Below, one piece after another: positions 1 to 11,639 of a DNA stretch of 64,000 nucleotides (the stretch's first letter is position 1; each line of letters starts with the position of its first letter). The stretch comes from Eucommia ulmoides (Eukaryota > Streptophyta > Magnoliopsida > Garryales > Eucommiaceae): the NCBI GenBank assembly GCA_016647705.1, contig CM028333.1:6479616-6543615 (forward strand), given 5' to 3'. The notes below the pieces were generated by a model that did not search any database, had not been told where the DNA came from, and saw only the letters and a list, made by a program, of their open reading frames with translations. The position numbers and the translations under genes were made by a program.

Positions 1-280
1 GAATATACTACTGACTGAATGACGATGGGAACGGTCCCATGAAATCTATACCTCATACATCAAACAACTCTAATTCAAGAATAAACGTCACCGACAATTC
101 ATGCCTTCTGGAAATGTTACCCACCCGTTGGCATCGATCGCAAGTTTTCACAGAAGTATAAGCATCTCTAAACAGTGATGGCCAGTAAAAACCTGATTGA
201 AGCACTTTTGTGGTCGTCCGAGTCACTCCAAAATGACCACCAGAAGGTGATGAATGATAGTGATAAAGAATACTCGCCAT
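1..280 (-). pseudogene. Athila integrase, zinc-binding domain and start of catalytic core (partial)
   Basis: The frame at 53-280 carries the HHCC zinc-binding module of retroviral-type integrase: a histidine pair (GGHFGVTRT region) followed by CDRCQ. Below 53, after a TGA that stands where the family has Trp, the frame continues with GIDFMGPFP, which contains the first catalytic Asp of the core. The remainder lies outside the window. The host role would be insertion of the element cDNA, but the stop makes this copy inactive. Confidence 0.85.
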
Positions 281-385
281 CTCTTTCTCTGGAACATATT
301 ACTGGATCACTTGATCAGCACACTTCTTAAATAGCAACGACTCGTCCCACATATAGTGTCTTGAATCGAACATGAATTTCTTCCT

Positions 386-1102
386 TTAGGCACTTGTAAG
401 ACGCGGTGGTAACACTTTGCAGGCTAGAAAATTGATGATATCCACAAACCACGAAAGTGTAGTGTCAATTTTGAACAGCTGCTCATCAGGGAACACCTCC
501 GTAATACAGGACTCAGCACCGACGTCCTCTTGCACCAGCCGTGACAAATTATCAGGAACAATGTTTTCACTTACTTTTTTGTCTCTTATCTCCGCATCAA
601 ACTCTTGTAACAAGAAAATTCACCTAATTAGACGTTGTTTAGCGTCTTTCTTGGTGAATAAGTACCAAATGAAAACGGGATCCATATAGATGATCACCTT
701 GGATCCTATAATGTAGGACCAAAACTTATCGCATGCAAAAACAACTGCCAGTATCTCTTTCTCGGTTGTAGTGTAATTCTCCTGTGCATCGTTCAAAGTC
801 TTGCTTGTATAATAAATGGATCGAAAGATCTTCTCCTTGATTTGGCCTAAAATCGCTCCAACTGCATAGTCGCTAGCATCGCACATTATTTTAAATGGCT
901 CGTTCCAATCCAAAGCAACTATTATAGGAGCTGTGATCAATTTTTCCTTCATTGTATTAAAAGCGTTCAAGCGAGCTTTGTCAAATTCAAATTGGGATTC
1001 TTTCTTGAGTAAGTGACACAATGGCTTCACCATCTTTGAAAAGTCTTTGATAAAGCACTGGTAGAAGTCGGCATGCCCCAAGAAACTACAGACTCTTTTC
1101 AC
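386..1102 (-). pseudogene. Athila RNase H and RT connection domain, broken
   Basis: The frame at 620-1102 (160 codons) begins with the RT thumb/connection (VCSFLGHADFYQCFIKDFSK) and continues into the RNase H domain, with the family motifs ASDYAVGAILGQ and YTTTEKEILAVVFA. A second frame at 386-613 holds the C-terminal linker (VPDNLSRL) that precedes the integrase. The two parts and the upstream RT are in different frames or separated by stops, so no polyprotein can be made. Confidence 0.85.
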
Positions 1103-1222
1103 ATTTATCGGAGGAGGAAGTTTTTCAATTGTTTCAATCTTGGCTCGGTCTACCTTGAGCCTTTTCGAAGAGACTCAATGACCTAAGACTATTCATTCTT
1201 TAACCATAAAATGACACTTCTC

Positions 1223-1810
1223 CTAGTTGAGAACCATGTATTTCTCTTCACAATGATCGAGAATAAGATCTAAGTTGAACAAGCAATGATCAAAGGACGA
1301 ACCAAAAATTGAAAAGTCGTCCATGAAAACCTTCATAATGTTTTCCACCATATCCAAGAATATCATCATCATACACCGTTGGAATGTGGTCGGTGCATTG
1401 CACAGACCAAACGACATACGTCGGTAGGCAAACGTCCCATATAGGCATATAAATGTAGTTTTCTCTTGGTCTTCCGGTGCTATGGCTATTTGATTATACC
1501 CCGAGTAGCCAACAAAAAAACAATAATGATCATAGCCGGCAAGACAATCAAGCATTTGATCAATGAATAGAAACAAAAAATGATCTTTCCTTGTTTCCTT
1601 GTTTAATCTCCGATAGTCAATACACACTCTCCATCCAGTGATGGTTCGTGTCGGAATAAGATCATTCTTCTCATTTTCCATAACCTTCATACCACATTTC
1701 TTTGGCACTACCTGTACTGGATTAACCCACTCGCTATCGGATATAACATAAACAATTCTAGCGTTCAAGAGCTTCAACACCTTCACTCTAACGAATTCTT
1801 TCATTGCCAA
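1223..1810 (-). pseudogene. Athila reverse transcriptase, inactive
   Basis: A 195-codon open stretch contains the RT fingers and palm: WVNPVQVVPKK, the WRVCIDYRRLN block, GYNQIAIAPEDQEKTTF, FGLCNAPTTFQRCM and the VFMDDFSIFGSS catalytic box with both aspartates. In the earlier palm motif, normally FLDGYSGYNQ, the Asp is replaced (FFVGYSGYNQ), so one of the three metal-binding carboxylates is missing. Together with the lost frame on each side this marks a dead enzyme. Confidence 0.9.
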
Positions 1811-2038
1811 ATTTAGCCTCCGTTAATGCTCAATGGAAGGTTTAAATGAATCCTCAATTAATATCTTGTGCATGCATATTGTTGGGTTAATTCCTTTAAT
1901 GTTGGAAATAGACCACGCAAAGGCGGATCTATGTCGTTTCAGAATTTTCAGCAACTTGTACTCTTCCTCCTCCATCAAGGATGATGAGATTATCTCTGGA
2001 TTCTTCCCTAAAAAGGTATACCGAAGGTGATCCGGTAA

Positions 2039-3139
2039 TTACTTGAGTATTAATCCACCGTGAGGTGGATTGGATAGTTCAAGAGAATTAACTTCTTCTT
2101 TAATCATAGCCATATGAATCGAATCCTCTACGTCTTTAGATTGAGCCTCCATATCAAGCACGTAGTCCACAACACCAACTTTTGTGGTTGAGCCCTCCTC
2201 ACCAAAATCCCTCATAGATAAGGAATTTATGAGTGTATGCTCCAATGAATCCATATCCACATTTTCATGAGAGAATTCCCCCACACACGAGTCAACAACA
2301 TCTACTTGGTTGCATTTAGGACATTCATCTGGAAAATTCATAGTTTTGAAAATATTGAACTTTACCTCATCTTCATTTACTTGCAACGTTAAATTGCCAT
2401 TATGCACATCAATTAAAGTCTTTCCCATTGCAAGAAAATACCTTCCAAAGATGATTGGAATATCCCTATCCTCCTCTATTTCTAACACGACAAAGTCCAT
2501 CGAGAAGATGAACTTGTCCACCTTTACCAAGACATCCTCAATAATTCCTTTCGGATAGGTCAACGATCGGTCCGCCATTTATAGGAAAATTGTAGTTGGC
2601 TTTGAATTACCGAGTCCCAACTTTCGATAGATTGAAGATGGCATCAGGTTGATACTAGTACCAAGATCACATAGTGCTTTGTCAAAATAAGATTTTCCGA
2701 TAGTACATGGAATCGTGAAACTACCGGGATCTTTCAACTTTTCAGGCAATTTTCTTTGCAGTATAGCACTACATTCCTCCATCATTTTTATCGTTTCATA
2801 TTCCTCTAGCTTATTTTTCTTCGTCATTATGTCTTTCAAGAACTTACCATAGTTGAGCATTTGTTCTAACTTATCCACAAAAGGTATGTTGATTTGTATT
2901 TTCTTGAAGATGTCAAGAAACTTTGCAAATTGATGGTCCAAGTTCTTCTTTTGGAATCGTTGTGGATAAGGCAAAGGTGTGGTTAGAATCGGTAGATTGT
3001 CCGGGAATGTAATTCTCCCCGGAATCACCCTTTGATCTCTTCTCTTCTTTTCCACTTTCTCTTCTTCCTTCTTCTCATTTTTCTCCTCTATCTCGTCTTT
3101 ATTCTTCTCCTCTTTTCTCTTATCAACTTCCTCCTCCAC
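2039..3139 (-). pseudogene. Athila aspartic protease region, split by a stop
   Basis: Two abutting same-frame segments (2579-3139 and 2039-2578) are separated only by a TAA at 2579-2581. The upstream part has a Lys/Glu-rich linker, the family block LPYPQRFQKKNLDHQFAKFL, and the protease active site CDLGTSINLMP (D-x-G type). The downstream part has the flap and C-terminal half, including DIPIIFGRYFLAMGKTLIDV. The stop sits where the family usually has Gln, so a single C-to-T change explains it. No open frame of comparable length joins this to the RT. Confidence 0.85.
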
Positions 3140-3142
3140 ATG

Positions 3143-4689
3143 TCACTTTGGTTCATTATGGTCAATATCATGTTTTATCCCCGGCTCTTCTTCCATCGAC
3201 TTTTTTGTTTCAACCTCTTTTCCACTTCTCAACTTAATAGCCTTGTATTCCCTCAGGTTAGTTTTTGTGTTGTTAGGAAACTTCCCCTTGGTTTTCTCTT
3301 GGATCGCACTTGCAAGTTGCCCAATCTGAGTCTCTAATGATTTTACAGTAGCATTTGTGTTTGTATATGTGGTCTCAATCGAGTCAAGTCTCGTCTCATG
3401 CTTGTTAAGCCTGTTGTGTGTCTCACACAATATTGTTTACGCTTCTTTCATGAAATATTCCATCATTTCTTCCTAGTTTGGATTTTGATTTTGAATAGGA
3501 GGTTGTTGCATTTGGTGGTTTTGTTGCATAGGATAACCTTGAACTTGTGTTCCATAACCGGGAGGTGGCCGCAACGTGTTCTGATTGTTTGCATATGAAA
3601 ATTTTTCATGGTTGCAAAGTCCCAGATGATAGTGAGTTGGAATATTGGTAGTGGGCTTGAAAGTATAAGCCCGATTGTTAACGAAGTGACATTCTTCAAA
3701 CTCACTATCCACTCTGGGTTGAGAACTGCTTGCAACGTTCTTCGCTTCACGACTGGACAAAACATCTTTAGTAGAAAAAATAGCCAATTGTTCCGAGAGT
3801 TTTGAGACTTGGGCCGATAAGATAGCAATATGATCGGCTTCTTGAACTGAAGCTATTTTTTTGTCCCGTGTTCCTCGCGTTTGGCCATTGGTAATTATTC
3901 GCCGCCAATTTCTCCAGTAACGTATTTGCTTCAACAGGTGCTTTTGACAACAATGATCCTCCCGAGGTGGCATTGTAGAAGAGTTGGGTTTGAATCCAAT
4001 CTTGATACCCATGTTGGGGGCACAGACGCAATAGATCCTTAAACCTTTCCCATGCTTCAAATAGTGGCTCGTAATCGCTCTGTCAAAATTGTGCTATTTC
4101 ACCTCTGAGTTGAGAAGTCTTTGAAGACGGGAAAAACTTAGTAAGAAATCTTTGAGCAAGGTTCTCCTAAGTGTTGATACTTCCCGGTTGGATCGGTTGT
4201 AACCAACCCCGTGCTCGGTCACGAAGTGAAAATGAAAATAACCTCAACCGTATAACATCCTTAGCAATATCGTTGATTTTTATTGTATCACATATCTCTA
4301 GAAAGGTAGTCAGATGGACATTGGGGTTTCTTATGCAGATTCCCACCATATTGGTTTTGTTGCACCATTTTGATCAAGACGAGCTTTAACTCGAAGTTGT
4401 TGTCCTGGATCGACTGCCTTCGAATTCCTGAGTAGTTGTCGAACATAACGGGCCAACAGTAATCCCTAAGGACCCGTTGTGGAACTTCCTTCTCCAGAGG
4501 CTGCTGTGGTAGTGCCTGTAGAACCAGCGGTTGTTGAGGCATATGTGGCATACAATTGTCTCCACCATCAGTTATACTTTGAGCTTGGCTTCTTCTCTCT
4601 TTCCTTGTCCTTCTCAAGGTACGTTCGATCTCGAGATCAAGAGTAAATAACTCCAAACTTTTACTACGTCGCATACACTGCTCGATCAC
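3143..4689 (-). pseudogene. Athila gag, frameshifted in several places
   Basis: Gag is recognisable in pieces: an Arg-rich N-terminus (4288-4689), a capsid-like block at 4167-4349 with NPNVHLTTFLEICDTIK and LRLFSFSLRDRARGWL (retrotransposon gag family), a second block at 3473-4060 containing a Pro/Gln-rich tail, and a C-terminal piece at 3143-3430 with TQIGQLASAI and KLRSGKEVE. Each piece lies in a different frame, so at least three indels have accumulated. Confidence 0.85.
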
Positions 4690-4800
4690 AACGAATTAAA
4701 CAAATTATAACTAATGGATTGAAATAAAATAAAATAAAAAAATTGTCTGGATTAATATTCAACCACTTGGTCACAATATCAACCAAATCAAAACACTATT

Positions 4801-4817
4801 TTCCAGTAACGGCGCCA
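4801..4817 (-). other. Primer-binding site of the Athila element (tRNA-Asp type)
   Basis: The minus strand reads TGGCGCCGTTACTGGAA, close to the Athila-type TGGCGCCGTTGCCGGGG that pairs with the 3' end of tRNA-Asp. It starts 6 bases inside the LTR end, as expected for minus-strand priming. Confidence 0.8.
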
Positions 4818-4823
4818 AAAACT

Positions 4824-5897
4824 TGGCGTTAACACCGAAGTCCCCCTCTAGCATTTTATATAACATATAGTCACATGAGTCTTGACCCAACGTCATGAAT
4901 TGCATACTTTCTAACGCCCTCCCGAGTCGTTAGATTGTCGTGATGTGTTTAACCCTAGTCCAAATTCGGGGTTACCTCTCATGAGTGTCAAACCCCGTAT
5001 TCTCAAAACTAACACTAATACCTTAACAAGCATATTAAAATTGTAATAAAACGGTAAATACAATCGGATTTAGACAAACAATCGTTAAAATAACATATAT
5101 TCAAGCAAACATGTATTTACATGAATTACATCAATCCCTAGATAATATTTATCTAGTCTACCATGATTTTAGCCATACAAATATTAAAACAAGAAGGATT
5201 CATCATCATTTGATATGAAAAGTTAAGTTACAAAGATAGAAACGACGAAAGAACGATCAAATCTTAGAGTGGAGTGGTCTATTATCGCCAAAGATCGGTC
5301 CTAAAATTATTCCTCTTCTCCAAATGTTGAATCTCTTCTTTGAGCTCTCAAGAAATGCTTAAGATCATGTATATCAAGTGTGGAACGTCTTTTACAAATG
5401 GGGAAAATAAGGGCTTAAATAGAAGACTTCAAAATATCTAGAAAATTAGATATTTTCTACACAGAGTGACCGCCACGGCTGTGGTTCACCGCCGCGGCAG
5501 TGAGTTAAGTGGGTTAATTTAACCGCTGCGGTGGTGAACCAAATCCTAAACTCTCTGTACTTTTATTGCCTCGGCGGTGAGACTGGCATTAAGCTCTCTG
5601 GACTTTCACTGCCTCGGCGGTGAATGATCGTTACGGTAGTGAGACTAGCACAATTCTCCATGCATTTCCATCACCTCGGCGGTGTCCTGACCGCTGCAGC
5701 GATGGGTTTGCTGTCCTAAAACCTTGTTTCTTTCACTATTTATTCACTATTTTTCCACCGCTTTGCTTGTTTATCACTCGATTACGTCCCAACATCTGAT
5801 TTACATAAAAACAAACAAAAACACAATAAAATATTACTAAAACACTCGAAAACTACTAAATTCAGCTTAGAAATAGATAGGTATTTTAAACCTATCA
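4824..5897 (-). repeat. 5' LTR of the Athila element
   Basis: On the minus strand it begins TGATAGGTTT at 5897 and ends AACGCCA at 4824, so it has TG...CA ends and is 1074 bp long. The start lies in an imperfect palindrome (GATAGGTATTTTAAACCTATC, 5877-5897). A GC-rich cluster of short palindromes lies inside it. The partner LTR is off the window. Confidence 0.75.
5462..5712. repeat. Cluster of CpG-rich near-palindromes in the Athila LTR
   Basis: About eight variants of a motif like CACCGCNGCGGTGGTG or TGCCTCGGCGGTGA occur in 250 bp, in an otherwise AT-rich LTR. Examples: ACCGCCGCGGC near 5490, ACCGCTGCGGTGGTGA near 5520, and TGCCTCGGCGGTGA twice, near 5570 and 5610. Function unknown; a U3 protein-binding array is one possibility. 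Confidence 0.7.
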
Positions 5898-5919
5898 TGA
5901 GACCAAGGCTTTGGAAAGC

Positions 5920-6648
5920 TTTATCACCTGCATCAGAAACCCCAAAGGAGATGTTAACATCAGTTGAATGGAATTTTAAGAAGAAAGCAGTTTGTTAAGT
6001 AAATGACAGGGAAACATTACTTGGGGTACTGAAGCGCCTCGACACAACTGAAGGCTGCCCCACTTCTTCAGGAAAGAATTCCCCATCACCAAATAAGAAA
6101 ATGTACCATTGTTTCTAGTCCCTTACTTTAACTGAAAGGTCGGTGAGAAAAAAAATTATTGGGAAAAGAATAATAATACCTCCCACTATTGGTGTGAAAT
6201 TTGAGGTTTCCTATACTCCTAATCGTATCAACGGAGAAAGATGTCTTATTTATTCTAGCCAGGGCAATGGCTCCCATGACTTGGTGAAAACCATTTGGGT
6301 TAATTGAGCAAGAGTAATTTCTAATTGACGAAAGAGGTTATGGAGGAAAGGGAAGAGTAAGTTTGTACTCAAACATCCATTAAAAAAAAAAAAAGGAATA
6401 TTTCATCTTCCTTAGCATCGTAAGGGCGTTCATTCTCAGATGGAACCCTAATCGACACCGACGGAGAAATGTTGTATTGTTCCCTAAATGGCGTAATCCA
6501 TTCATGTGGAAAAACTTGCTCATGCCATGATCTCCCGTATTTTTTGAGGGATTGGAGGGCTGAGTAGCTTAAGCCAACGTCGTTCGTTCCACGATGGGAT
6601 TTGACGACGAACGCGCTTCAGTAGGACTATTCGATTGACTCAATGACA
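5920..6648 (-). pseudogene. Remnant of Tat antisense ORF (putative gypsy-type transposon domain)
   Basis: The minus strand is related to the antisense gene at 44445-46740. It starts at an ATG near 6646 (MSLSQSNSPTE) and contains, in shifted frames, WITPFREQYNISPSVSIRVP, which matches the same block near 46600. Stops and frameshifts, including an A-run at 6383-6394, prevent expression. Confidence 0.6.
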
Positions 6649-6798
6649 TCTTATAGTAGAGCAAACAACAATCGAAAACAAAAAGTATGAAGGAGAGATA
6701 CACAACTAAAGGATCAGGGGAAGATGAGAACTTATGCGAAATGGAAGTGATCTTTTGCCTCTCTTATCTTGAATCGCCACGAGAGTCAGGAGGATAAA

Positions 6799-7441
6799 CG
6801 ATATAAAAAAAAACTCTTGCTCATGACTGACATAGGCGTGCAGCCTTAAACGGGTCGGATCGGGTCTAAAACCCGATCTAGATCAAATAGACCCAATGGG
6901 TTATTTGGGCTGAAGAATAATGAGCCTAATTGGGTACTGACTTCGACAATCTTCTGTGCAAGACTAATGGCCTCATGAAGAGGCCCATATTAGCCCACGA
7001 TGTTTAAGTCCAAAGAACAAACAGGTCAACCCATTGTGAACGTCTCCCCTACACTTGAAGAGCATGATAAGCCAGATTGACTATAACAGCCCATATTTGA
7101 TGGGGACCATTATAGAGATCTATCCTGAAATCATAGAGATATTGGTTATCTACCAAGCTGTTAGAAGCGTATCACGTAACGAACAACCTCTCCAATAAAA
7201 CTACAGAATATCTCCAAGCCTATATAAAGAGCAGGTATCACTGGTAATTAAGGACGATTTAATTTGTGTATTATCTTCTTGATTACTAGATTAACATATT
7301 CTCACGCCGGAGGTTCTTTGGCCAACACGACACCGATGTCCCCCTTGATAACTCACGGTTTTGCAAGTTACAGGAGGAAGGTGAAGAGATTTTCAGCATG
7401 TGCAGAGCTGTTACACGTGTTAGGGATTACTGGTAACATTA
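6799..7441 (+). repeat. 3' LTR of the truncated Tat element
   Basis: Starts near the CGATATAAA at 6799 and ends near TGGTAACATTA at 7441, by alignment to the LTRs at 9304-9909 and 46951-47558. It keeps a TATA box (CTATATAAAGAGC, 7219) and the segment CTCACGCCGGAGGTTCTTTGGCCAAC (7302), almost identical in all three LTRs. The first half is the most diverged. The TG...CA ends are not preserved. Confidence 0.7.
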
Positions 7442-7672
7442 GAAATCAAATCAAAATCGATCAAAATCAACACTTTCGTTCATTATCGCCTCATTCGCCT
7501 TCTTCTACATCTCCAACGTCTCATTCTTCAGCAGCAGATCTGAAAAACATAGCACAATTTCACAAGAATCAATCAAACAAACCCTAATAATCTGTACCAA
7601 TTTAGAGAAATGAGTTCAAGAACTGACTCTGTTGAATATGGGCTATGGTTGTTCAAGGAAGGAAAGGGATGC

Positions 7673-7729
<57 letters not shown>

Positions 7730-7914
7730 CCCAAATAAATGCAGTAACTGAAGTAGAGATCGTCAACAAATGTATAGTTTGTCCAAAATTCAATGAGGTT
7801 TCAACCACTTTTATAGAGAGAGAGATAATTGGCAAGTTGTATTTACCTTTTGATAAGAGAGAGGCGAATCGGACAAGAATTTGCAGAAGGGAGGTTATAA
7901 TTTTTGCAAACCCA

Positions 7915-7950
<36 letters not shown>

Positions 7951-9303
7951 TTTCTCTAAAACCCACAATAAATATGAGTTTTTCTGGTAGAAAAAATGGG
8001 ATTTTTTTTTCAAGGATCAGTGCTTGCCGAAAAAATGCCTAGAGATAGGGGAATAAAGCGGGAGAGGGGGTTGTCGCCAGAAATGAATAGGGAAAGGGGA
8101 GGAAATTTTCATCGTCGTTGCCGAAACAGAAGGAGAGAAGCCTAGGTTCGTTGTTGCCGTAACCTGGGTTCGCCGTCGCAATGAAGGAGAGGCTGAAAAT
8201 GAATGCAACAATGTCGTCGGACATCTGAGATCCTTCGTCTTCCATATCTAAGGCTAGTGGTTGTGGGGCTTGTGATGGAAAAAAAATGGAAAAAAATTGA
8301 AAAAAGAAAGAAAATGAGAAAGGGCAATTTGGTCATTCACTAATTTGGATTATTTTATTATTTTTTTAGTTTTGAATGAGTAAGGGTAATATGGTCAGTT
8401 CATTAAAAAAAAGTTTTGGCCAGGGATTCCCGTGGTAGTTTTGAAAGTTAAGAGGTGTATGTGAAATATCAAAAGAGTTGAGAGAATGTAAGCGATATTA
8501 ACCCTTTTGATAAATCATATATTTATTTGGATTTATGTGAATGAGTAACCCTTTTGGTAAATCATATATTTTTTTATTTTGAATGAGTAAGGGTAATATG
8601 GTCAGTTCATAAAAAAAATGTTTATTTTGAATGAGTAAGGGTAATATGGTCAGTTCATAAAAAAAATGCTCCAGCCAGGTTCCTATAGTAATTTTGAAAG
8701 TTAGGAGTATATATGAAAAATCAAAAGAATTTGATTTTTAAGGTAACACCCGATAATTTAAACCCCTTATAATTTATATTTTTGACTTCAAAAAAGGATT
8801 TTATTCTTTCACTTTTACGATAAAAGTTTATATTTTTAAATAATTTTTATTTGTATAGAACAATCATTACATTAAGTTTAGATTTGTTATAGTTTGTTAT
8901 TATTTTTTAAATGTTATGTATTTTCAAAATTAAATTAAAAAATAGTTTATTGTGTCCATAATTCCCACCGAAAGAAAGTTAAGAGTGCAAAAATTGGAAA
9001 TAACTATTGACAAAAATTAGAGGCATACAAAAAATGTAAAATTCAATTTAGTAAAATTATAATCAATCAAATGCTCTTCAATCAAAAACAAATTATACAA
9101 TTCATCTGTCTAAAAATTGAAAAAGTGTAGCTCATCCACTACCAATTTAATCAATTGCTTAAAATAAAAAAAAAATAATAAAAAAAAAAAAATCTTTACA
9201 CTAGCACCATGGATAGCGACCATTTTCAAATTGTACATTTCAATAAGGTATGATTTTTAAAAATTGAGGATTTTGAATTTTTTTAAAAATCAGAGAAATA
9301 ATG
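7442..9303. other. Non-coding spacer with microsatellites
   Basis: No convincing gene. It contains (TA)n then (CA)n at 7678-7729, (CT)n then (CA)n at 7915-7950, and a GC-richer patch at 8030-8250 whose reading frames look random. From 8740 it becomes very AT-rich. The last 50 bases (9250-9303) resemble the degenerate repeat at 47564-48150 on the far side of the Tat element. Confidence 0.7.
8371..8668. repeat. Three copies of a ~42-bp repeat
   Basis: The unit TTTTGAATGAGTAAGGGTAA followed by TATGGTCAGTTCAT and an A-run occurs at about 8371, 8577 and 8622, the last two nearly adjacent. A shorter unit (CCTTTTGATAAATCATATATTT and variants) occurs twice at about 8503 and 8549. No coding content. 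Confidence 0.8.
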
Positions 9304-9909
9304 TGATATGGGAGAAATTCCCTCCCAGGATTAATAGAAGCTTAAAAATCTTGATGGGTCGGGTTAGGCTAATAATCCGACCCAAAAGTAGTAACCCGGT
9401 GGTCATTCTGGGCTAAACACACCAACCCCGGGAATGAGATTAGCTCATAATATGCGGCCCGATATATAAATAGAAGAAGACCCTATAAAGAGGCCCAATC
9501 AAGGGTAAAGAAAATCCCACAGTGGAAGGCTAATTGAAGGTAAGCCCAAGAACTCCCACGACCTCCCACGTCATGAGGAGAACCACAGCAAACCAATTAT
9601 TTGTGGGAAAGATCATTGTCAGATCCCATGTAATTAGAAGAGGATCGTGGAGAGGGCGATGTCACCAACATAACAGCATCAATTGAGAAGTCTACATAAA
9701 GGGAATGTGTCAACATGTTATTTTAACTGTCAAGTATTTGATCTCTCACTCAAAGCAGACTAACTTATTCTCATGCCGGAGGTTCTTTGGCCAACACCAC
9801 TCCGGTGTCCCTTTGAGCTAATCGGTTTTGCAGGTTGTAGTAAAAGGTTGTGAAGGTCTTTAGCACATGGTTGATCATTCTCAAGTGCTAGGGATTTTTT
9901 GCAACATCA
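9304..9909 (+). repeat. 5' LTR of the Tat element
   Basis: Begins TGATATGGGA and ends GCAACATCA, followed two bases later by the primer site. It contains a TATA-like segment (CCCGATATATAAATAG near 9460) and the conserved block CATGCCGGAGGTTCTTTGGC (9773). The start matches TAATATGGGA of the partner at 46951. Confidence 0.8.
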
Positions 9910-9911
9910 TT

Positions 9912-9930
9912 TGGCACCTTCTATGGGAAC
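9912..9930 (+). other. Primer-binding site of the Tat element
   Basis: TGGCACCTTCTATGGGAAC matches the common Tat-lineage primer site TGGCGCCGTCTGTGGGAAC at 15 of 19 positions. It lies immediately inside the 5' LTR and has drifted by point mutation. Confidence 0.7.
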
Positions 9931-9958
9931 CCTGAACAAAAAGCTTATTGTCATAACG

Positions 9959-11525
9959 ATGAGACAGCTACGAGTAAGAGGAGCAGGTCTGAGCCAAAGC
10001 AACGGCGTTCCGCCACCAATCAGTGCTGAAGTTTCTTAGAATCATCGAAAGAAGTTTATGTTGATCCTCCGCCAGAGGTGCAGGTCTGAGCCAAAGCAAC
10101 GACGTTCCTCCACCAATCAGTGTTGAAGTTCCTATAGAAGCATCAGAAGAAGTTCATGTTGATCCTCCACCAGAGGTACAAACCATTGATTTGCGGATCG
10201 ATGCTCTAATAGGGAAGATATCACAAATGGATGATGTAATCATGTGGATGGCGCAACAGATTGTCAATAACGAACAACAATCCCCTCCTATTAACAACGG
10301 GTTGAGAGAAGAAGCGGAATCCCCAGAATCTCTAGAACCACTATCACAGGGGGAATGGATTGTTCAGGGAGATACCAACGACCATCCAACAGAAATAAGA
10401 GTGCTCAGTCGGATCAAGACCGTTAATTCCCATCAGCAGCCAAGAAACAGGGAGGAGAAAGGTCTACCCCTGGATGAACTGGAAACGCTGCTAAAAGGAA
10501 CTGAGATTTCGTTCACCTCTGACATATTAGAGGTGCCACTCTCGGATAAGTTCGACCTGACAAAGTCAAAAAATACAATGAAAAGAAAGACCCAGTTGAC
10601 CATATTCGCCAATTCAGACATGTCATGGCCTTGTATGGGGCAGGCAACTCTGCGTTGTGCAGAGCTTTTGCCATTACTTTGAAATGATCTACTTTGGAAT
10701 GGTTACACAAGCTACCACCCAATTTTATCTCTTGATTCACGGACTTCGGAAAACAATTCATCAGTAGCTTCATAACTTACCAAAGGTTGATGAAAGGGGT
10801 CGATTACCTGCTAGCTCTATGCCAAGAAAAATGGGAGTTATTGCGCCAGTACATAAATCGCTTCAACGAATAACTGACGTGTATTGAGAGTTGCGACATA
10901 AATCCCATAATCAACGTGTTTACTTTAGGATTGCATCATGGTCGATTCCAAGACTCAATTACCAAGCACAATCCAAAAAGTATGACCGAACTGATAGAAA
11001 GAGTCAAACCCTACATGAATATAGATGATGTCAGATTCACGAGAGAATGAATAGTATCATCCAAAGATAACCTTAGGCAAAGAGAGAGAGACAACAACAG
11101 AACAAAGGGAAACAATTTGAACAAGCAGAAAGATCGTCCAAGGAGCTCAGGATCAAGATAGAATGCACGTTACCAAACCTCCCAGGACTACGGATGCCAA
11201 TTTCTAAAATTCTGCATGAAATACGTTCGTCTGAGGTAGTTCAGTGGCCACACAAGATCCATGCAAAGTCCAATTGGAAGAATAAGGCGAAGTATTGTGA
11301 ATTCCATAAGGATCATAGCCATGACATAGATAACTGTTGGGATCTCAAAAAGAAGATTAAATGACTAATTAACATGGGTCAGTTGCATAGCTATTTGTAG
11401 GAGCGAGTAAGAGACAAAAAAAGGTCAAAGAGTGAAAGCCGACACAAAAATCGTGATAAGGAGCAAAAAGATGATGGTCCCAACAATAATCATGAAGTTA
11501 TTTATATGATAAACACTAATGGAAT
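9959..11525 (+). pseudogene. Tat gag, degenerate
   Basis: An ATG at 9959 opens a frame that soon stops. A 97-bp tandem duplication (units at 9983 and 10080) destroys the frame near the N-terminus. The best open piece is 10191-10682, with the capsid-like motif SDILEVPLSDKF; in another frame it continues as FRHVMALYGAGNSALCRAFA (about 10610) and LPPNFIS. Near 11290-11345 a knuckle-like YCEFHKDHSHDIDNCWDL is kept, the form typical of Tat gag C-termini. Many stops. Confidence 0.8.
9983..10177 (+). repeat. 97-bp tandem duplication in gag
   Basis: GCAGGTCTGAGCCAAAGCAA starts at 9983 and again at 10080, and the two copies stay alike through TTGATCCTCC(G/A)CCAGAGGT. As 97 is not a multiple of three, the duplication shifts the frame. 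Confidence 0.85.
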
Positions 11526-11639
11526 CGCCACATGAGAAACCAATCGTGAACGAAAGAGGAAAATTGGAGAAGCAGCGTTGGAACGCAATTACGAAGAACT
11601 AATATCAATAATAATGAAGCTAGAGCCGGTCCTCACATT

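Larger units (their letters stand above)
1..5897 (-). mobile_element. Athila-type Ty3/gypsy retrotransposon, 5' LTR to integrase, cut by window edge
   Basis: Read on the minus strand the order is LTR (5897 to 4824), primer-binding site, gag, aspartic protease, RT, RNase H and integrase, which runs off the left edge. The domain order and the wording of the protease and RT segments match the plant Athila lineage of Ty3/gypsy elements, and the primer site fits tRNA-Asp as expected for Athila. Every domain is interrupted by stops or frameshifts, so this is a dead copy. Its 5' end abuts the interior of a Tat-type 3' region at 5898, so it probably inserted into that older element. The 3' LTR is outside the window, so no target duplication can be tested. 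Confidence 0.9.
5898..7441 (+). mobile_element. 3' end of a Tat-type Ty3/gypsy element, truncated by the Athila insertion
   Basis: The stretch aligns base by base, with interruptions, to 46100-47558: first a degraded antisense reading frame, then an LTR. Shared landmarks include TCTAATTGACGAAAGAGGTTA (6318 here, 46480 there), the leader before the LTR (CACGAGAGTCAGGA against CACGAAAGTCAAGA), and the LTR end. It is a second, more diverged member of the family that also spans 9304-47558. Confidence 0.75.

Noticed and set aside
1833-2030. Plus-strand ORF MEGLNESSINILCM...
   Set aside because: Antisense to the spacer between Athila protease and RT; no homology.
7645-7959. Frames on both strands over (TA)n/(CA)n
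   Set aside because: They read through microsatellites (IYIYIY, THTHTH); no conserved content.
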